The position numbers and the translations under genes are program-made. A stretch of DNA of 15,982 nt, from assembly GCA_041581055.1 (NCBI GenBank), contig JBFGCT010000093.1:1-15982 (forward strand). The letters run 5' to 3'. The DNA comes from JBFGCT01 sp041581055 (GTDB lineage: Bacteria > Actinomycetota > Acidimicrobiia > Acidimicrobiales > Ilumatobacteraceae). The notes below the pieces were generated by a model. The model was given only the letters and a program-made list of their open reading frames with translations, was not told the origin of the DNA and searched no databases. Positions 6,315-13,695 of the stretch are shown here, in pieces (the first letter of the stretch is position 1; every line of letters starts with the position of its first letter).

Positions 6315-6337
6315 CCGATGCGTGACAACATGAGGCG

Positions 6338-6802
6338 ATGACCGCGCGCTATCGGATCATCGTCGTCGGAACCGACGGCTCGGCGCCCGCCGGCCACGCC
6401 CTCCGGCACGCCGCCGAGCTGGGCGCGGCGACCGGCGCCGAGCAGCTGCACGTCGTGATGGCGATCCGGCGCGTCGGTCGGCCCGAGGTGCTGCACGAGC
6501 TCGACAACCTCCCCGCGGACTGGCACGCGCAGCCCGACTTCCACGCCGGCGACAAGCAGGTGCTGGTCGACGCCGCCGAGTTCCTCGCGCCCTACGGCAT
6601 CCCGGTCGAGACCCACCTCGTCGCCGACTCCCCCGCCGACGCGATCATCGAGGTCGCCGAGGAGGTCGGCGCCGATCTGATCGTGGTCGGCAACCGCGGC
6701 CACGGCGCCGGCCGGCGGTTGTTCCTCGGGAGCGTGTCGACCAAGGTCGTGCAGCACGCCCACGACATCTGCTCCGTGCTCGTCGTCCGCTGCGGCGACT
6801 GA
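6338..6802 (+). CDS. Universal stress protein (UspA family), ATP-binding type
   Basis: A 154-residue single-domain protein. It opens with the strand RIIVVGTDGSAPAGHAL, in which the Asp contacts nucleotide in the family. It ends with ADLIVVGNRGHGAGRRLFLGSVSTKVVQHAHDICSVLVVR. The G-x2-G-x9-G-S nucleotide-binding motif is exact (GNRGHGAGRRLFLGS), so this is the ATP-binding class. Such proteins act in the cytoplasm under starvation, redox or low-oxygen stress. ATG at 6338 is chosen because the family's first strand begins right after it; the ribosome binding site is weak (GAGG, very close). The last 62 coding bases are tandemly duplicated beyond the stop codon, leaving the protein itself unchanged. 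Confidence 0.92.
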   Translation: MTARYRIIVVGTDGSAPAGHALRHAAELGAATGAEQLHVVMAIRRVGRPEVLHELDNLPADWHAQPDFHAGDKQVLVDAAEFLAPYGIPVETHLVADSPADAIIEVAEEVGADLIVVGNRGHGAGRRLFLGSVSTKVVQHAHDICSVLVVRCGD

Positions 6803-6866
6803 CCAAGGTCGTGCAGCACGCCCACGACATCTGCTCCGTGCTCGTCGTCCGCTGCGGCGACTGACC
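6739..6866 (+). repeat. 62-bp perfect tandem duplication at the usp 3' end
   Basis: Bases 6739-6800 recur without change at 6801-6862, and the identity runs 4 bases farther (GACC). The first copy codes for the last residues of the stress protein. The second lies after the stop codon and is non-coding. Exact identity in non-selected sequence implies a recent event, for example slippage or recombination between GACC microhomologies. Confidence 0.95.
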
Positions 6867-6916
6867 GAGTTCTCGTGAACAGCGTGCGGACACGCTCCGC
6901 AGACCGTTCACTCGGT
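6864..6916 (+). terminator. Complex hairpin after the stress protein gene
   Basis: ACCGA (6864-6868) pairs with TCGGT (6912-6916), GTGAAC (6875-6880) with GTTCAC (6906-6911), and AGCGTG (6881-6886) with CACGCT (6891-6896) around CGGA. An alternative inner stem, TGCGGA/TCCGCA, overlaps the last. It lies after the duplicated usp end and before the dehydrogenase gene. A terminator role is inferred; there is no T-tract. Confidence 0.45.
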
Positions 6917-6965
6917 CGTCGCTCCCGCCGCTGATCGCCGCGCCGTCGCGCTCTATGGTCCGGGA

Positions 6966-7799
6966 ATGGAGCTGAGCAACAGGGTCGTCGTCGTCACGGG
7001 TGCCGCATCGGGGATCGGGGAGGCGATCGCCCGCGCCGCGGCCGCGGCCGGCGCCCGCCACGTCGTCGTCGCCGATCTCGACGCGGCGGGGACCGAGCGG
7101 GTGGCGACGGCGATCGGCGGCACGGCGGCGACGCTCGACGTGCGCGACGAGGCGGCGGTCAAGCGGCTGGTCGACGAGACCGAGGACGCCCACGGCCCGA
7201 TCGGGCTGTTCGTCTCCAACGCCGGCTACGTCACCGCCGCCGGCGTCGAGGACCCGAACGACTCGATCCAGCGGATGTGGGAGGTCCACTGCCTGTCGCA
7301 CATCTACGCCGCCCGGGCCGTCCTGCCGTCGATGATCGCCAACGGCGAGGGGTACCTGCTCAACACCGCATCCGCCGCCGGGCTGCTGACCCAGATCGGC
7401 TCGATGGCGTACTCGATCACCAAGGCCGCCGCCGTCTCGCTCGCCGAGTGGCTGGCGATCACCCACCACCATCAGGGCATCCGGGTGTCGGTGCTGTGCC
7501 CCCAGGCGGTGCGGACGAACATCGTCAGGAACAGCCCGGACAACATGGGCGGCGTCGACGCGGACGACTTCGAGGGCGGCGTCGCCAGCGGCGACGGCGT
7601 GCTCGAGCCCGACGACGTCGCGCGGCTGTGCCTCGAGGCGGTCCGCGACGAGCGGTTCCTCATCCTCCCCCACCCGGAGGTGGCGACGTATGAGGAGCGC
7701 AAGGCGACCGACCGCGACCGCTGGCTGGCCGGCATGCGCCGCTTCCAGGCCGCGCTCTACCCCGACGGGCCGCTGCCCGGCGACGCGATCGCGCCCTGA
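6966..7799 (+). CDS. Short-chain dehydrogenase/reductase (SDR, classical type)
   Basis: A 277-residue NAD(P)-dependent oxidoreductase with a Rossmann fold. The cofactor motif TGAASGIG is at residues 11-18. The acidic D37 at the end of strand 2 (VADLD) favours NAD(H) over NADP(H). SNAG is at 84-87 and DVR at 58-60. The catalytic Ser is S136 (NTASAAG), with Y149 and K153 in YSITK. The Asn of the usual N-S-Y-K tetrad, expected in the helix-4 'vNl' position, appears as His (WEVHCLSHIYAAR, H108). The C-terminal part (EERKATDRDRWLAGMRRFQ) resembles actinobacterial SDRs of unassigned substrate. The gene lies alone, convergent with the GGDEF-EAL gene, 21 bases away. Confidence 0.9.
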   Translation: MELSNRVVVVTGAASGIGEAIARAAAAAGARHVVVADLDAAGTERVATAIGGTAATLDVRDEAAVKRLVDETEDAHGPIGLFVSNAGYVTAAGVEDPNDSIQRMWEVHCLSHIYAARAVLPSMIANGEGYLLNTASAAGLLTQIGSMAYSITKAAAVSLAEWLAITHHHQGIRVSVLCPQAVRTNIVRNSPDNMGGVDADDFEGGVASGDGVLEPDDVARLCLEAVRDERFLILPHPEVATYEERKATDRDRWLAGMRRFQAALYPDGPLPGDAIAP

Positions 7800-7820
7800 C
7801 GCGGACCGTCCCGGCGGGGC

Positions 7821-10424
7821 TCAGACGGCCTGGAGGCGACCCGTGCGACGGGCGCCCCGGCCGCGGACCGGGCCATGGGCGACCTCGTCGAGGAACGCCG
7901 CGGCGTCCCAACGATAGACCCAGCCCAGGAAGTCGGCGGAGGCGAGCGGCCGGCTGACGTGGTAGCCCTGGATCTCGTCGCACCCGAGCGTCGACACCAC
8001 CCGGAGCGCCTCGGCGTCCTCGACTCCCTCGGCGACCGTGCACAGCCCGAGATCGCGGGCGAGGCTGACCGACGCCCGGACGATCGCCGCCGAGCTGTCG
8101 TCCGACGACAGGCGCAGGATGAAACTGCGGTCGATCTTGAGCTGATCGATCGGCAAGCGATGGAGGTGCTGCAGCGACGAGTACCCGGTGCCGAAGTCGT
8201 CGATGGCCACCCGCAGGCCGAGCTCGCGGAGGCGGGTCAGCACCATGATGCTCGTGTCGAAGTCGACGACCATCGCGTCCTCGGTGATCTCGATCTGGAG
8301 GGCGCCCGGAGGCAGCCGGTGCGCGGCGAGGATGGTGGCGACGTCGTCGGGAAGCGCGGGGTCGAGCAGGTCGCGGGCGGTGAGGTTGACCGCGATCGGG
8401 ACGTCGATCCCGGCCGCCTGCAGCATCGAGGCGGCGGCGGCGGCGCGCTCGATCACGAAGCGCGTGAGCTTGCCGATCAGCCCGGCGTGGGTCAGCAGCG
8501 GGACGAACTCGTTGGGCGAGATCGGGCCGTGCGCCGGGTGCGTCCAGCGCACGAGCGCCTCGGCGCCGGTGATGCGGCCGTCACGAGCCGACACCTTCGG
8601 CTGGAGCTGGATCGACAGCTCCTCGTTCTCGAGCGCGGCCCGGGCCGACAGGTACAGATCGATCCGCCGCGGCGCGTCGGCGTCGAGCTCGGGCGTGTAC
8701 CAGACGACGCCGAGCTGGTTGCGCTTGGCCTGGTACATCGCGGTGTCGGCGCGGCGCAGGAGTCCAGCGCTGTCGCTGCCCTGGACCGGCCACTGAACAA
8801 CACCCATGCTGGCGCCGACCTCGAAGTTGATGCCGCTGAGCTCGACCTTGGTCGTCAGCATCTCGTGGATCGCGCTGACCCGCCCGGCCATCTCCTCGGG
8901 CGAACTCGTCCCGCGGCCGGTCAGCAGCAGGGCGAACTCGTCCCCGCCGAAGCGGGCGACCATGTCGGTCGAGCGCGTCGCGCTGCGCAGCCGGTCGGCC
9001 ACCTCGATGAGGAGCCGGTCGCCGGTCTCGTGGCCGAGCGAGTCGTTGACCTCCTTGAACCGGTCGAGGTCGACCATGACGACCACGCCGCTCTCCTCGG
9101 CATGGCCGAGGAACGACGTGAGCGCGATCTCGAAGCTGAGCCGGTTGGGCAGACCGGTGAGCGAGTCGTGCTGCGCTTGGACCTCGAGCTGCTCGACGAG
9201 GTGGTCGTTGGAGAGTCGCGCGCTGAGCGTGCCGGACATCGACACGAAGAGCCGGAGCTCGTCGGGCGTGAAGTCGCGGCGCATCCCGAGTCGGTCGGTG
9301 ACGAAGAGCACGCCCTCGCCCTCGACCTCGCCGAGCACCCGCGCCGCGAGGAGGCTCTGCGCGTCGAGCAGCCGCAGCAGCTCGCGGGCCTCCGGGCGGG
9401 CGTCGCGCTCGTCGAGGTGGGTGACCGGCCCCGGGTCGAGGACACTGAGGAGCAACCGGGCGATCGGCGCCGGGTCGAGGTCGACGAACGCCTCGTCCTT
9501 CAGGACGCGCACCGTCGTGTCGTCGTCGTCGGCGGTCGGCATCGTCAGCAGGCCGGCGGTCCGCGTCCGCATGATCTCGACGAGGTGCACGAGACCGGTG
9601 TCCAGCGTCCGGGCGCCACGCTCGTTGGTCAGCGCGCGGGTGAAGCTGTGCAGTTGCTGGAGGTCCTCGAAGCGCTGCGAGAGGTTGCCGGAGCTGCGCA
9701 GGAGCACGCCGAGGCCGACGACCGGGACCAGCGCGAAGACGAGCATCAGCGGGTCGCCGACCGACGCCGACACGGCGGTCACGGTGAACGCGCCGGCGAG
9801 CGCGGCGAGGACCTGTGAGTGGCCGACGGCGCCGAAGAGGCCGGGCCGGAACTTGGTGTCGACGGCCATGATCACGATCGGGACGGAGATGAGGCTCAAC
9901 AGTTCGGCGACGAGCACCGCCCCGAACGGAACGAGCCATTCGCCGAACGTCTGCGGCAGAGCGTCGCCGAGCATCGACCGGACGATCAGCCCGGCCAGCG
10001 CGGTCTCGGCGATGAACAGGCACGAGTTCCAGATCGCCTTGATCGGGTCGGACTTGCGGATCCACAGCAGCGCCGGCGTCGCCCCGCCGATGTAGGCCAG
10101 GATCAACAGCGCCGGGCTCAGGTACAGCAGCCCGAACATCAGCGGGATCGCGCTGAGCGAGAGCGAGTGGGACTCCTTGCGGATCTCCACGTGCAGCGCG
10201 GCCCCCTCGGCGATGGCGAAGGCGATGACGAGCCCGAAGAACGGCATCGTCCAGACCCGCTCGGGTTCTGCGGCCGCTGACGGGGTGATCGACAGCAGCA
10301 GGAGACCGAACCCCGCCAGCGCGGCGGCGAACAGGAGGACGCGGGTCGTCGGGGCGACCCGACCTACCGCCCGCAACAGCGCGCCGCGGACCGTGCGCCG
10401 CCGTCGGCGACGTCGAGCGTTCAC
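7821..10424 (-). CDS. Membrane GAF-GGDEF-EAL cyclic-di-GMP turnover protein
   Basis: An 867-residue protein. About residues 20-240 contain several hydrophobic segments (VLLFAAALAGFGLLLLSI, FGLLYLSPALLILAYIGG, LMLVFALVPVVGLGVLL) forming a MASE-like membrane sensor. A GAF-like region follows (about 260-405), then GGDEF (about 415-575) starting HDSLTGLPNR with intact GGDEF at 493-497, then EAL (about 600-850). The EAL domain keeps EALVRW (622-627), IEITED, DDFGTGYSS, KIDRSF, VAEGVED and QGY. Both synthesis and breakdown of cyclic-di-GMP therefore look possible. The GTG start at 10424 overlaps the TGA of the upstream subtilase (GTGA) and has no Shine-Dalgarno of its own, so translation should be coupled to that gene. 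A longer open frame upstream only reads the protease repeat in another frame and is rejected. It is the last gene of the three-gene protease unit. Confidence 0.93.
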   Translation of the reverse strand: MNARRRRRRRTVRGALLRAVGRVAPTTRVLLFAAALAGFGLLLLSITPSAAAEPERVWTMPFFGLVIAFAIAEGAALHVEIRKESHSLSLSAIPLMFGLLYLSPALLILAYIGGATPALLWIRKSDPIKAIWNSCLFIAETALAGLIVRSMLGDALPQTFGEWLVPFGAVLVAELLSLISVPIVIMAVDTKFRPGLFGAVGHSQVLAALAGAFTVTAVSASVGDPLMLVFALVPVVGLGVLLRSSGNLSQRFEDLQQLHSFTRALTNERGARTLDTGLVHLVEIMRTRTAGLLTMPTADDDDTTVRVLKDEAFVDLDPAPIARLLLSVLDPGPVTHLDERDARPEARELLRLLDAQSLLAARVLGEVEGEGVLFVTDRLGMRRDFTPDELRLFVSMSGTLSARLSNDHLVEQLEVQAQHDSLTGLPNRLSFEIALTSFLGHAEESGVVVMVDLDRFKEVNDSLGHETGDRLLIEVADRLRSATRSTDMVARFGGDEFALLLTGRGTSSPEEMAGRVSAIHEMLTTKVELSGINFEVGASMGVVQWPVQGSDSAGLLRRADTAMYQAKRNQLGVVWYTPELDADAPRRIDLYLSARAALENEELSIQLQPKVSARDGRITGAEALVRWTHPAHGPISPNEFVPLLTHAGLIGKLTRFVIERAAAAASMLQAAGIDVPIAVNLTARDLLDPALPDDVATILAAHRLPPGALQIEITEDAMVVDFDTSIMVLTRLRELGLRVAIDDFGTGYSSLQHLHRLPIDQLKIDRSFILRLSSDDSSAAIVRASVSLARDLGLCTVAEGVEDAEALRVVSTLGCDEIQGYHVSRPLASADFLGWVYRWDAAAFLDEVAHGPVRGRGARRTGRLQAV

Positions 10425-12094
10425 GACCAGCTCGATCCGGACCAGGTGCTGCCCGACCAGGTGCTGCCCGACCACGTGCTGCCCGACCACGTGCTGCCCG
10501 ACCAGGTGCTGCCCGACCACGTGCTGCCCGACCACGTGCTGCCCGACCACGTGCTGCCCGACCACGTGCTGCCCGACCACGTGCTGCCCGACCACGTGCT
10601 GCCCGACCACGTGCTGCCCGACCAGTCGTCGGCGCCGGTCCACGCGGTCGCCGACTCGCTGACCGCGACCCACGCCGGCGCGTCCCACGGGGCGCCGGTG
10701 ACGGTGAACTCGCCGACGAGCATCGCGTCACCAGATCCGACATGGTTCTCGCCGCGGGCCGCCTCGAGCGAGCCGAGACCGGTCGCGACCCGCCACCGCT
10801 GGTCGGCGTCGCCGGCCCTGGCGTTCATCGCCGCCGCGAGGTCGATCACGCCGCTACCGGTGAGGCTGACCCGATCGTCGACCGGAGCTGCGGTGGAGGT
10901 GAGTAGCTGCTTGAGCTGGTCGGGCGTCATATCCGGCCGCTGCTGGAGCAACAGCGCCGCCGCGCCGGACACCACTGCGGCCGACTGCGATGTGCCGGAC
11001 CCGAAGAACAGCCGATCGTCGCCAGGGACCCGACCCCACCTGGCGTCGGTCGTGTCGATGCGCGAGCCGGGAACCCGCAAGCTCATCACCGAGACGCCCG
11101 GCGCCACGACGTCGGGGTTGCGAGTCCGGTCGCCGGTCGGCGCCCAGCTCGGGATGTACCAGTCCCAACGGGGCGTCTTCACCGCGCTCGAGACGGCCAA
11201 CACGTAGGGGTTGGTCGCCGGATTGGCCAGGCCTTTGGACCCGTGGCCCTCGTTGCCGGCGGACACGACGACGACGATCCCGTGATGCCAGGCGTTCTCG
11301 ACGGCCTTGGAGAGCGGGTCGTCGCGGTATGACTGGATGCCGGACGTGTTGTACGAGAGGTTGAGGACCCGGATGTTCAGCCCGTTGGTGTTCCGGTTCT
11401 GGACGACCCAGTCGATCGCCGCGATCACCTGGGACACGTCGACGGCGCCGGTGTTGTCGGCGACCTTGACGCTGACGACGCCGGCGTCAGGCGCCACACC
11501 GATGAAGTCACCGTCGCGCGGCGCCAGCGGGTCGGCCCCGGGCGTGCGGCCGGCGATGATCCCGATCATGTGCGTGCCGTGGCCGAACGAGTCGAGCCCG
11601 GCCAGCTCGTCGACCCCGCCCTCGAAGGAGAGGTCGGGCCCGACGAAGACGTCGCTCGTCGACAGCTCGGTGACGGGCGCGACGCCGGTGTCGATCACCG
11701 CGACGTCGACACCGGCGCCGGTGTAGCCGGCCGCCCACATGTCGTCGGCGCCGATCTGGGCGACGATCGTCGCCAGGCTCGTGTGCTCGTCGGCGGCGTG
11801 GACGGTGTCCGTCGATGTCGTGGTCGCGGTCGACGAGTCGGACGTCGTGGACATCGACGTCGTGGTCGACGGCTCGGTGGAGGTCGACGTCGTGGTCGAT
11901 GGCTCGGTCGTCGTGGTCGACGTCGTGGTCGACGTCGACGAGTCCGTCGCCGTCGCCTGCTTGGCCTTCCCTCCGCCCCGCTCGCCCTTCGCCTCGACGT
12001 GGCCAGCCGCGCCGGCGACCGATCCGACCGAGACCGCCAACGTCAGGGCGAGCGCCAAGCGCCGGCGGCCGAACCGCTTTGCCGCCGTCTTCAT
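10421..12094 (-). CDS. Secreted subtilisin-like serine protease 2 with WSGST tail
   Basis: A 557-residue S8-family protease. N-terminal signal peptide: MKTAAKRFGRRRLALALTLAV... with likely cleavage near GHVEA. A Ser/Thr-only low-complexity linker (about 50-97) follows, then the catalytic domain with Asp135 (VAVIDTGV), His172 (GHGTHMIGIIAG), oxyanion Asn281 (SAGNEG) and Ser369 (GSGTSQSAAVVSG). All catalytic residues are present. The C-terminal 67 residues are twelve WSGST pentads, one WSGSS and a final WS. The ATG at 12094 is chosen because AAGGAG lies 6 bases before it and the signal peptide begins there. That ATG overlaps the stop of subtilase 1 (ATGA). There is no clear sorting motif or transmembrane anchor, so the Trp-rich tail may itself be the surface or export module; that is inference. 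Confidence 0.93.
   Translation of the reverse strand: MKTAAKRFGRRRLALALTLAVSVGSVAGAAGHVEAKGERGGGKAKQATATDSSTSTTTSTTTTEPSTTTSTSTEPSTTTSMSTTSDSSTATTTSTDTVHAADEHTSLATIVAQIGADDMWAAGYTGAGVDVAVIDTGVAPVTELSTSDVFVGPDLSFEGGVDELAGLDSFGHGTHMIGIIAGRTPGADPLAPRDGDFIGVAPDAGVVSVKVADNTGAVDVSQVIAAIDWVVQNRNTNGLNIRVLNLSYNTSGIQSYRDDPLSKAVENAWHHGIVVVVSAGNEGHGSKGLANPATNPYVLAVSSAVKTPRWDWYIPSWAPTGDRTRNPDVVAPGVSVMSLRVPGSRIDTTDARWGRVPGDDRLFFGSGTSQSAAVVSGAAALLLQQRPDMTPDQLKQLLTSTAAPVDDRVSLTGSGVIDLAAAMNARAGDADQRWRVATGLGSLEAARGENHVGSGDAMLVGEFTVTGAPWDAPAWVAVSESATAWTGADDWSGSTWSGSTWSGSTWSGSTWSGSTWSGSTWSGSTWSGSTWSGSTWSGSTWSGSTWSGSTWSGSSWS
10430..10624 (-). repeat. 15-bp coding minisatellite (13 units) in subtilase 2
   Basis: Twelve consecutive units encoding Trp-Ser-Gly-Ser-Thr (10445-10624) are identical except for the third base of the Thr codon (ACG or ACC). 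A thirteenth unit (10430-10444, WSGSS) has diverged in codon use (TCC GGA TCG AGC). The near-purity suggests recent expansion or ongoing homogenisation. Units change the protein in whole pentads, so length variation would stay in frame. Confidence 0.95.
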
Positions 12095-13695
12095 GACCAG
12101 CTCCTTCCAGACCACCACTTACCGGACCATGTCGCGCCGGACCAGGTCGCGCCGGACCAGGTCGCGCCCGACCAGGTGGCGCCCGACCACACGCCGCCCG
12201 ACCAGGTCGCGCCGGACCAGGTCGCGCCGGACCAGGTCGCGCCCGACCAGACCCCGCCGGACCAGACGTCGCCGGTCCATGAGCCCCCGGACCACGTCGC
12301 TCCGGATGGAGCGGAAATCGTTCCGGACACGATCGCCGTGTCGTTCACGATCGCCGCATCGGTGACGATCGTCGCTTCGTCGAGGAGCGTCGAATCGGTG
12401 AGCGTCGCGTCGGTCGGCGTCGCCGTGCCGAGCACCGCCGTCGGACCGATGTACGTCAGCGACTCGTCGGTGGTGATCCACGTCGTCGACGCCAGCTGGA
12501 GTGTCGTGCTCGAGAGCGCCCGTGGGTAGTCCTGAACCGGCGCCCGGTCCTTCCACCTGATGTGCCGGGCCGACCGCTCGATGTCGACGCGGCCGCTGCC
12601 GTCGAGGTACTCGCCGGGCGCGATGTCGATCGACGCCCGTTCGATCAGGTACTTCACCTGGTCGGGGGTCATGGTGGGGTCGGCGGAGAGGAGCAGCGCG
12701 GCGAACCCGCTGACCACGGCCGCCGACTGCGACGTGCCCGAGCCACGGAAGTAGTGCTCGCCGACCGCCGCGGTCGGGTGGAGCTGGTCGAGCGTCGACC
12801 CGGGCACGCGGAGGCTCAGGATCGAGCGGCCGGGGGCCACGACGTCCGGCGTCCGGTGGGCGTTGCCCGCCGAACTCCACGTCGCCACCTTGTCGCCGGC
12901 GCCCGACGAGTCGTACGACTCGGTGCCGCCGACGGCGATCGGGAAGGGCGACACCGCCGGGCTGTCGACCCCTGGGGCGTCGTTGCCGCGGTTGCCGACA
13001 GCGGCGACGACGACGATGCCGGCGTCCCACGCCCGCTCGACCGCCGCCGAGAGCGGATCGTCCCGATTGGTCGTGATGCCGGGGACGCCGAGCGAGAGGT
13101 TGAGCACCCGGATGTTCAGGCCGTTGTCGTCCTTGTGCTCGGTGACCCAGTCGATGCCAGCGATCACCTGCGCGATGTCGGTCTCGCCGGTCGCCCCCGC
13201 GACCTTCACGCTGACGATGCGGCTCTCGGTCGCGATGCCGCCGACGTGCTGACCGTCGTCGCCGGCGATGATGCCCGCCAGGTGCGTGCCATGACCGTAG
13301 GTGTCGAGGTTGGCGAGGTTCGGCTGGCCGCCCTCATTGGACAGGTCGGGCCCGGAGAGCACCTTGCCCGGCTGGTCGAGCCCGCGCACCGGAGCGACGC
13401 CGGAGTCGACGAGCGCGACGTCGATCCCCTGGCCGCGGAAGCCGCGCGAGTACAGGCCGGCCGCGGCCTGTTCGGTGATCAAGCTGATCGGGACCGGGCG
13501 GCCGGCGTCGACCGACATCGAGAGCGAGATCCGCGGCTCGGCCGGTGAAGCGGGCTCGGCGCGATCCGCCATGCCCGCGGCGGTCGCGGCCAGCCCGGCC
13601 AACGCGAGCGCCGCGAGCCCCCGCCGGCCGGAGAAGGGCCGCCGACTGGGCCCGCCAGCCACCGCAGGATGGTCCGCCGCATGTCGTGTCGTCAT
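12091..13695 (-). CDS. Secreted subtilisin-like serine protease 1 with WSGxx tail
   Basis: A 534-residue S8-family protease, paralogous to its downstream neighbour. The N-terminus has a twin-arginine-like signal (SRRPF at residues 17-21, then GRRGLAALALAGLAATAAG). Catalytic residues: Asp97 (VALVDSGV), His135 (GHGTHLAGIIAG), Asn235 (AVGNRGN) and Ser322 (GSGTSQSAAVVSG). It lacks the Ser/Thr linker of subtilase 2. Before the tail is a stretch with 5- to 6-residue periodicity (TDATL, TDSTL, then ATIVTD, AAIVND, TAIVSG). The tail has thirteen pentads (W-S/T-G-x-x, commonly WSGAT and WSGGV) plus WS. ATG at 13695 is preferred over the GTG at 13719 because GGAG lies 6 bases upstream of it. The gene heads the three-gene unit and is translationally coupled to subtilase 2. 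Confidence 0.92.
   Translation of the reverse strand: MTTRHAADHPAVAGGPSRRPFSGRRGLAALALAGLAATAAGMADRAEPASPAEPRISLSMSVDAGRPVPISLITEQAAAGLYSRGFRGQGIDVALVDSGVAPVRGLDQPGKVLSGPDLSNEGGQPNLANLDTYGHGTHLAGIIAGDDGQHVGGIATESRIVSVKVAGATGETDIAQVIAGIDWVTEHKDDNGLNIRVLNLSLGVPGITTNRDDPLSAAVERAWDAGIVVVAAVGNRGNDAPGVDSPAVSPFPIAVGGTESYDSSGAGDKVATWSSAGNAHRTPDVVAPGRSILSLRVPGSTLDQLHPTAAVGEHYFRGSGTSQSAAVVSGFAALLLSADPTMTPDQVKYLIERASIDIAPGEYLDGSGRVDIERSARHIRWKDRAPVQDYPRALSSTTLQLASTTWITTDESLTYIGPTAVLGTATPTDATLTDSTLLDEATIVTDAAIVNDTAIVSGTISAPSGATWSGGSWTGDVWSGGVWSGATWSGATWSGATWSGGVWSGATWSGATWSGATWSGATWSGKWWSGRSWS
12092..12106 (-). promoter_or_regulatory. Ribosome binding site of subtilase 2 inside the end of subtilase 1
   Basis: AAGGAG (12101-12106 on the minus strand) lies 6 bases before the ATG of subtilase 2. 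It is formed by the codons for the last Arg-Ser of the subtilase 1 tail, and the ATG overlaps that gene's TGA. The matching place before the GGDEF-EAL start reads ATCGAG and has lost the motif. Confidence 0.75.
12100..12294 (-). repeat. Thirteen degenerate 15-bp units in subtilase 1 tail
   Basis: Thirteen consecutive pentad codon blocks, each starting with TGG. They share the WSG core except one WTG, but vary at positions 4-5 (GS, DV, GV, AT, KW, RS). The commonest unit codes for WSGAT. Number and phase match the subtilase 2 tail exactly, although the DNA is more diverged. Confidence 0.92.

Noticed and set aside
7875..9818. Long open frame on the plus strand opposite the GGDEF-EAL gene
   Set aside because: The protein is low-complexity, Arg/Glu/Val-rich with no motifs, while the other strand has complete GGDEF and EAL motifs; it is an effect of high GC.
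10445..10624. Array of regular short repeats resembling a CRISPR
   Set aside because: The 15-bp units are directly adjacent with no unique spacers, and they encode the in-frame WSGST tail of a protease.
10425..10688. Upstream extension of the GGDEF-EAL frame through the repeat (VVGQH repeats)
   Set aside because: It is the protease repeat read in another frame; the GTG at 10424 with a GTGA overlap explains the start better.
8581..10743. Long minus-strand frame with Arg/Ala-rich repeats
   Set aside because: It is a shifted frame of the GGDEF-EAL and subtilase genes; the Arg-rich composition is typical of a GC shadow.
10430..12294. C-mannosylation motif (WxxW) in the protease tails
   Set aside because: Trp residues are five apart, not three, so the WxxW sequon is absent.
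12562..13548. 328-codon plus-strand frame opposite subtilase 1
   Set aside because: No motifs and a GC-shadow composition; the minus strand has the full subtilase triad.
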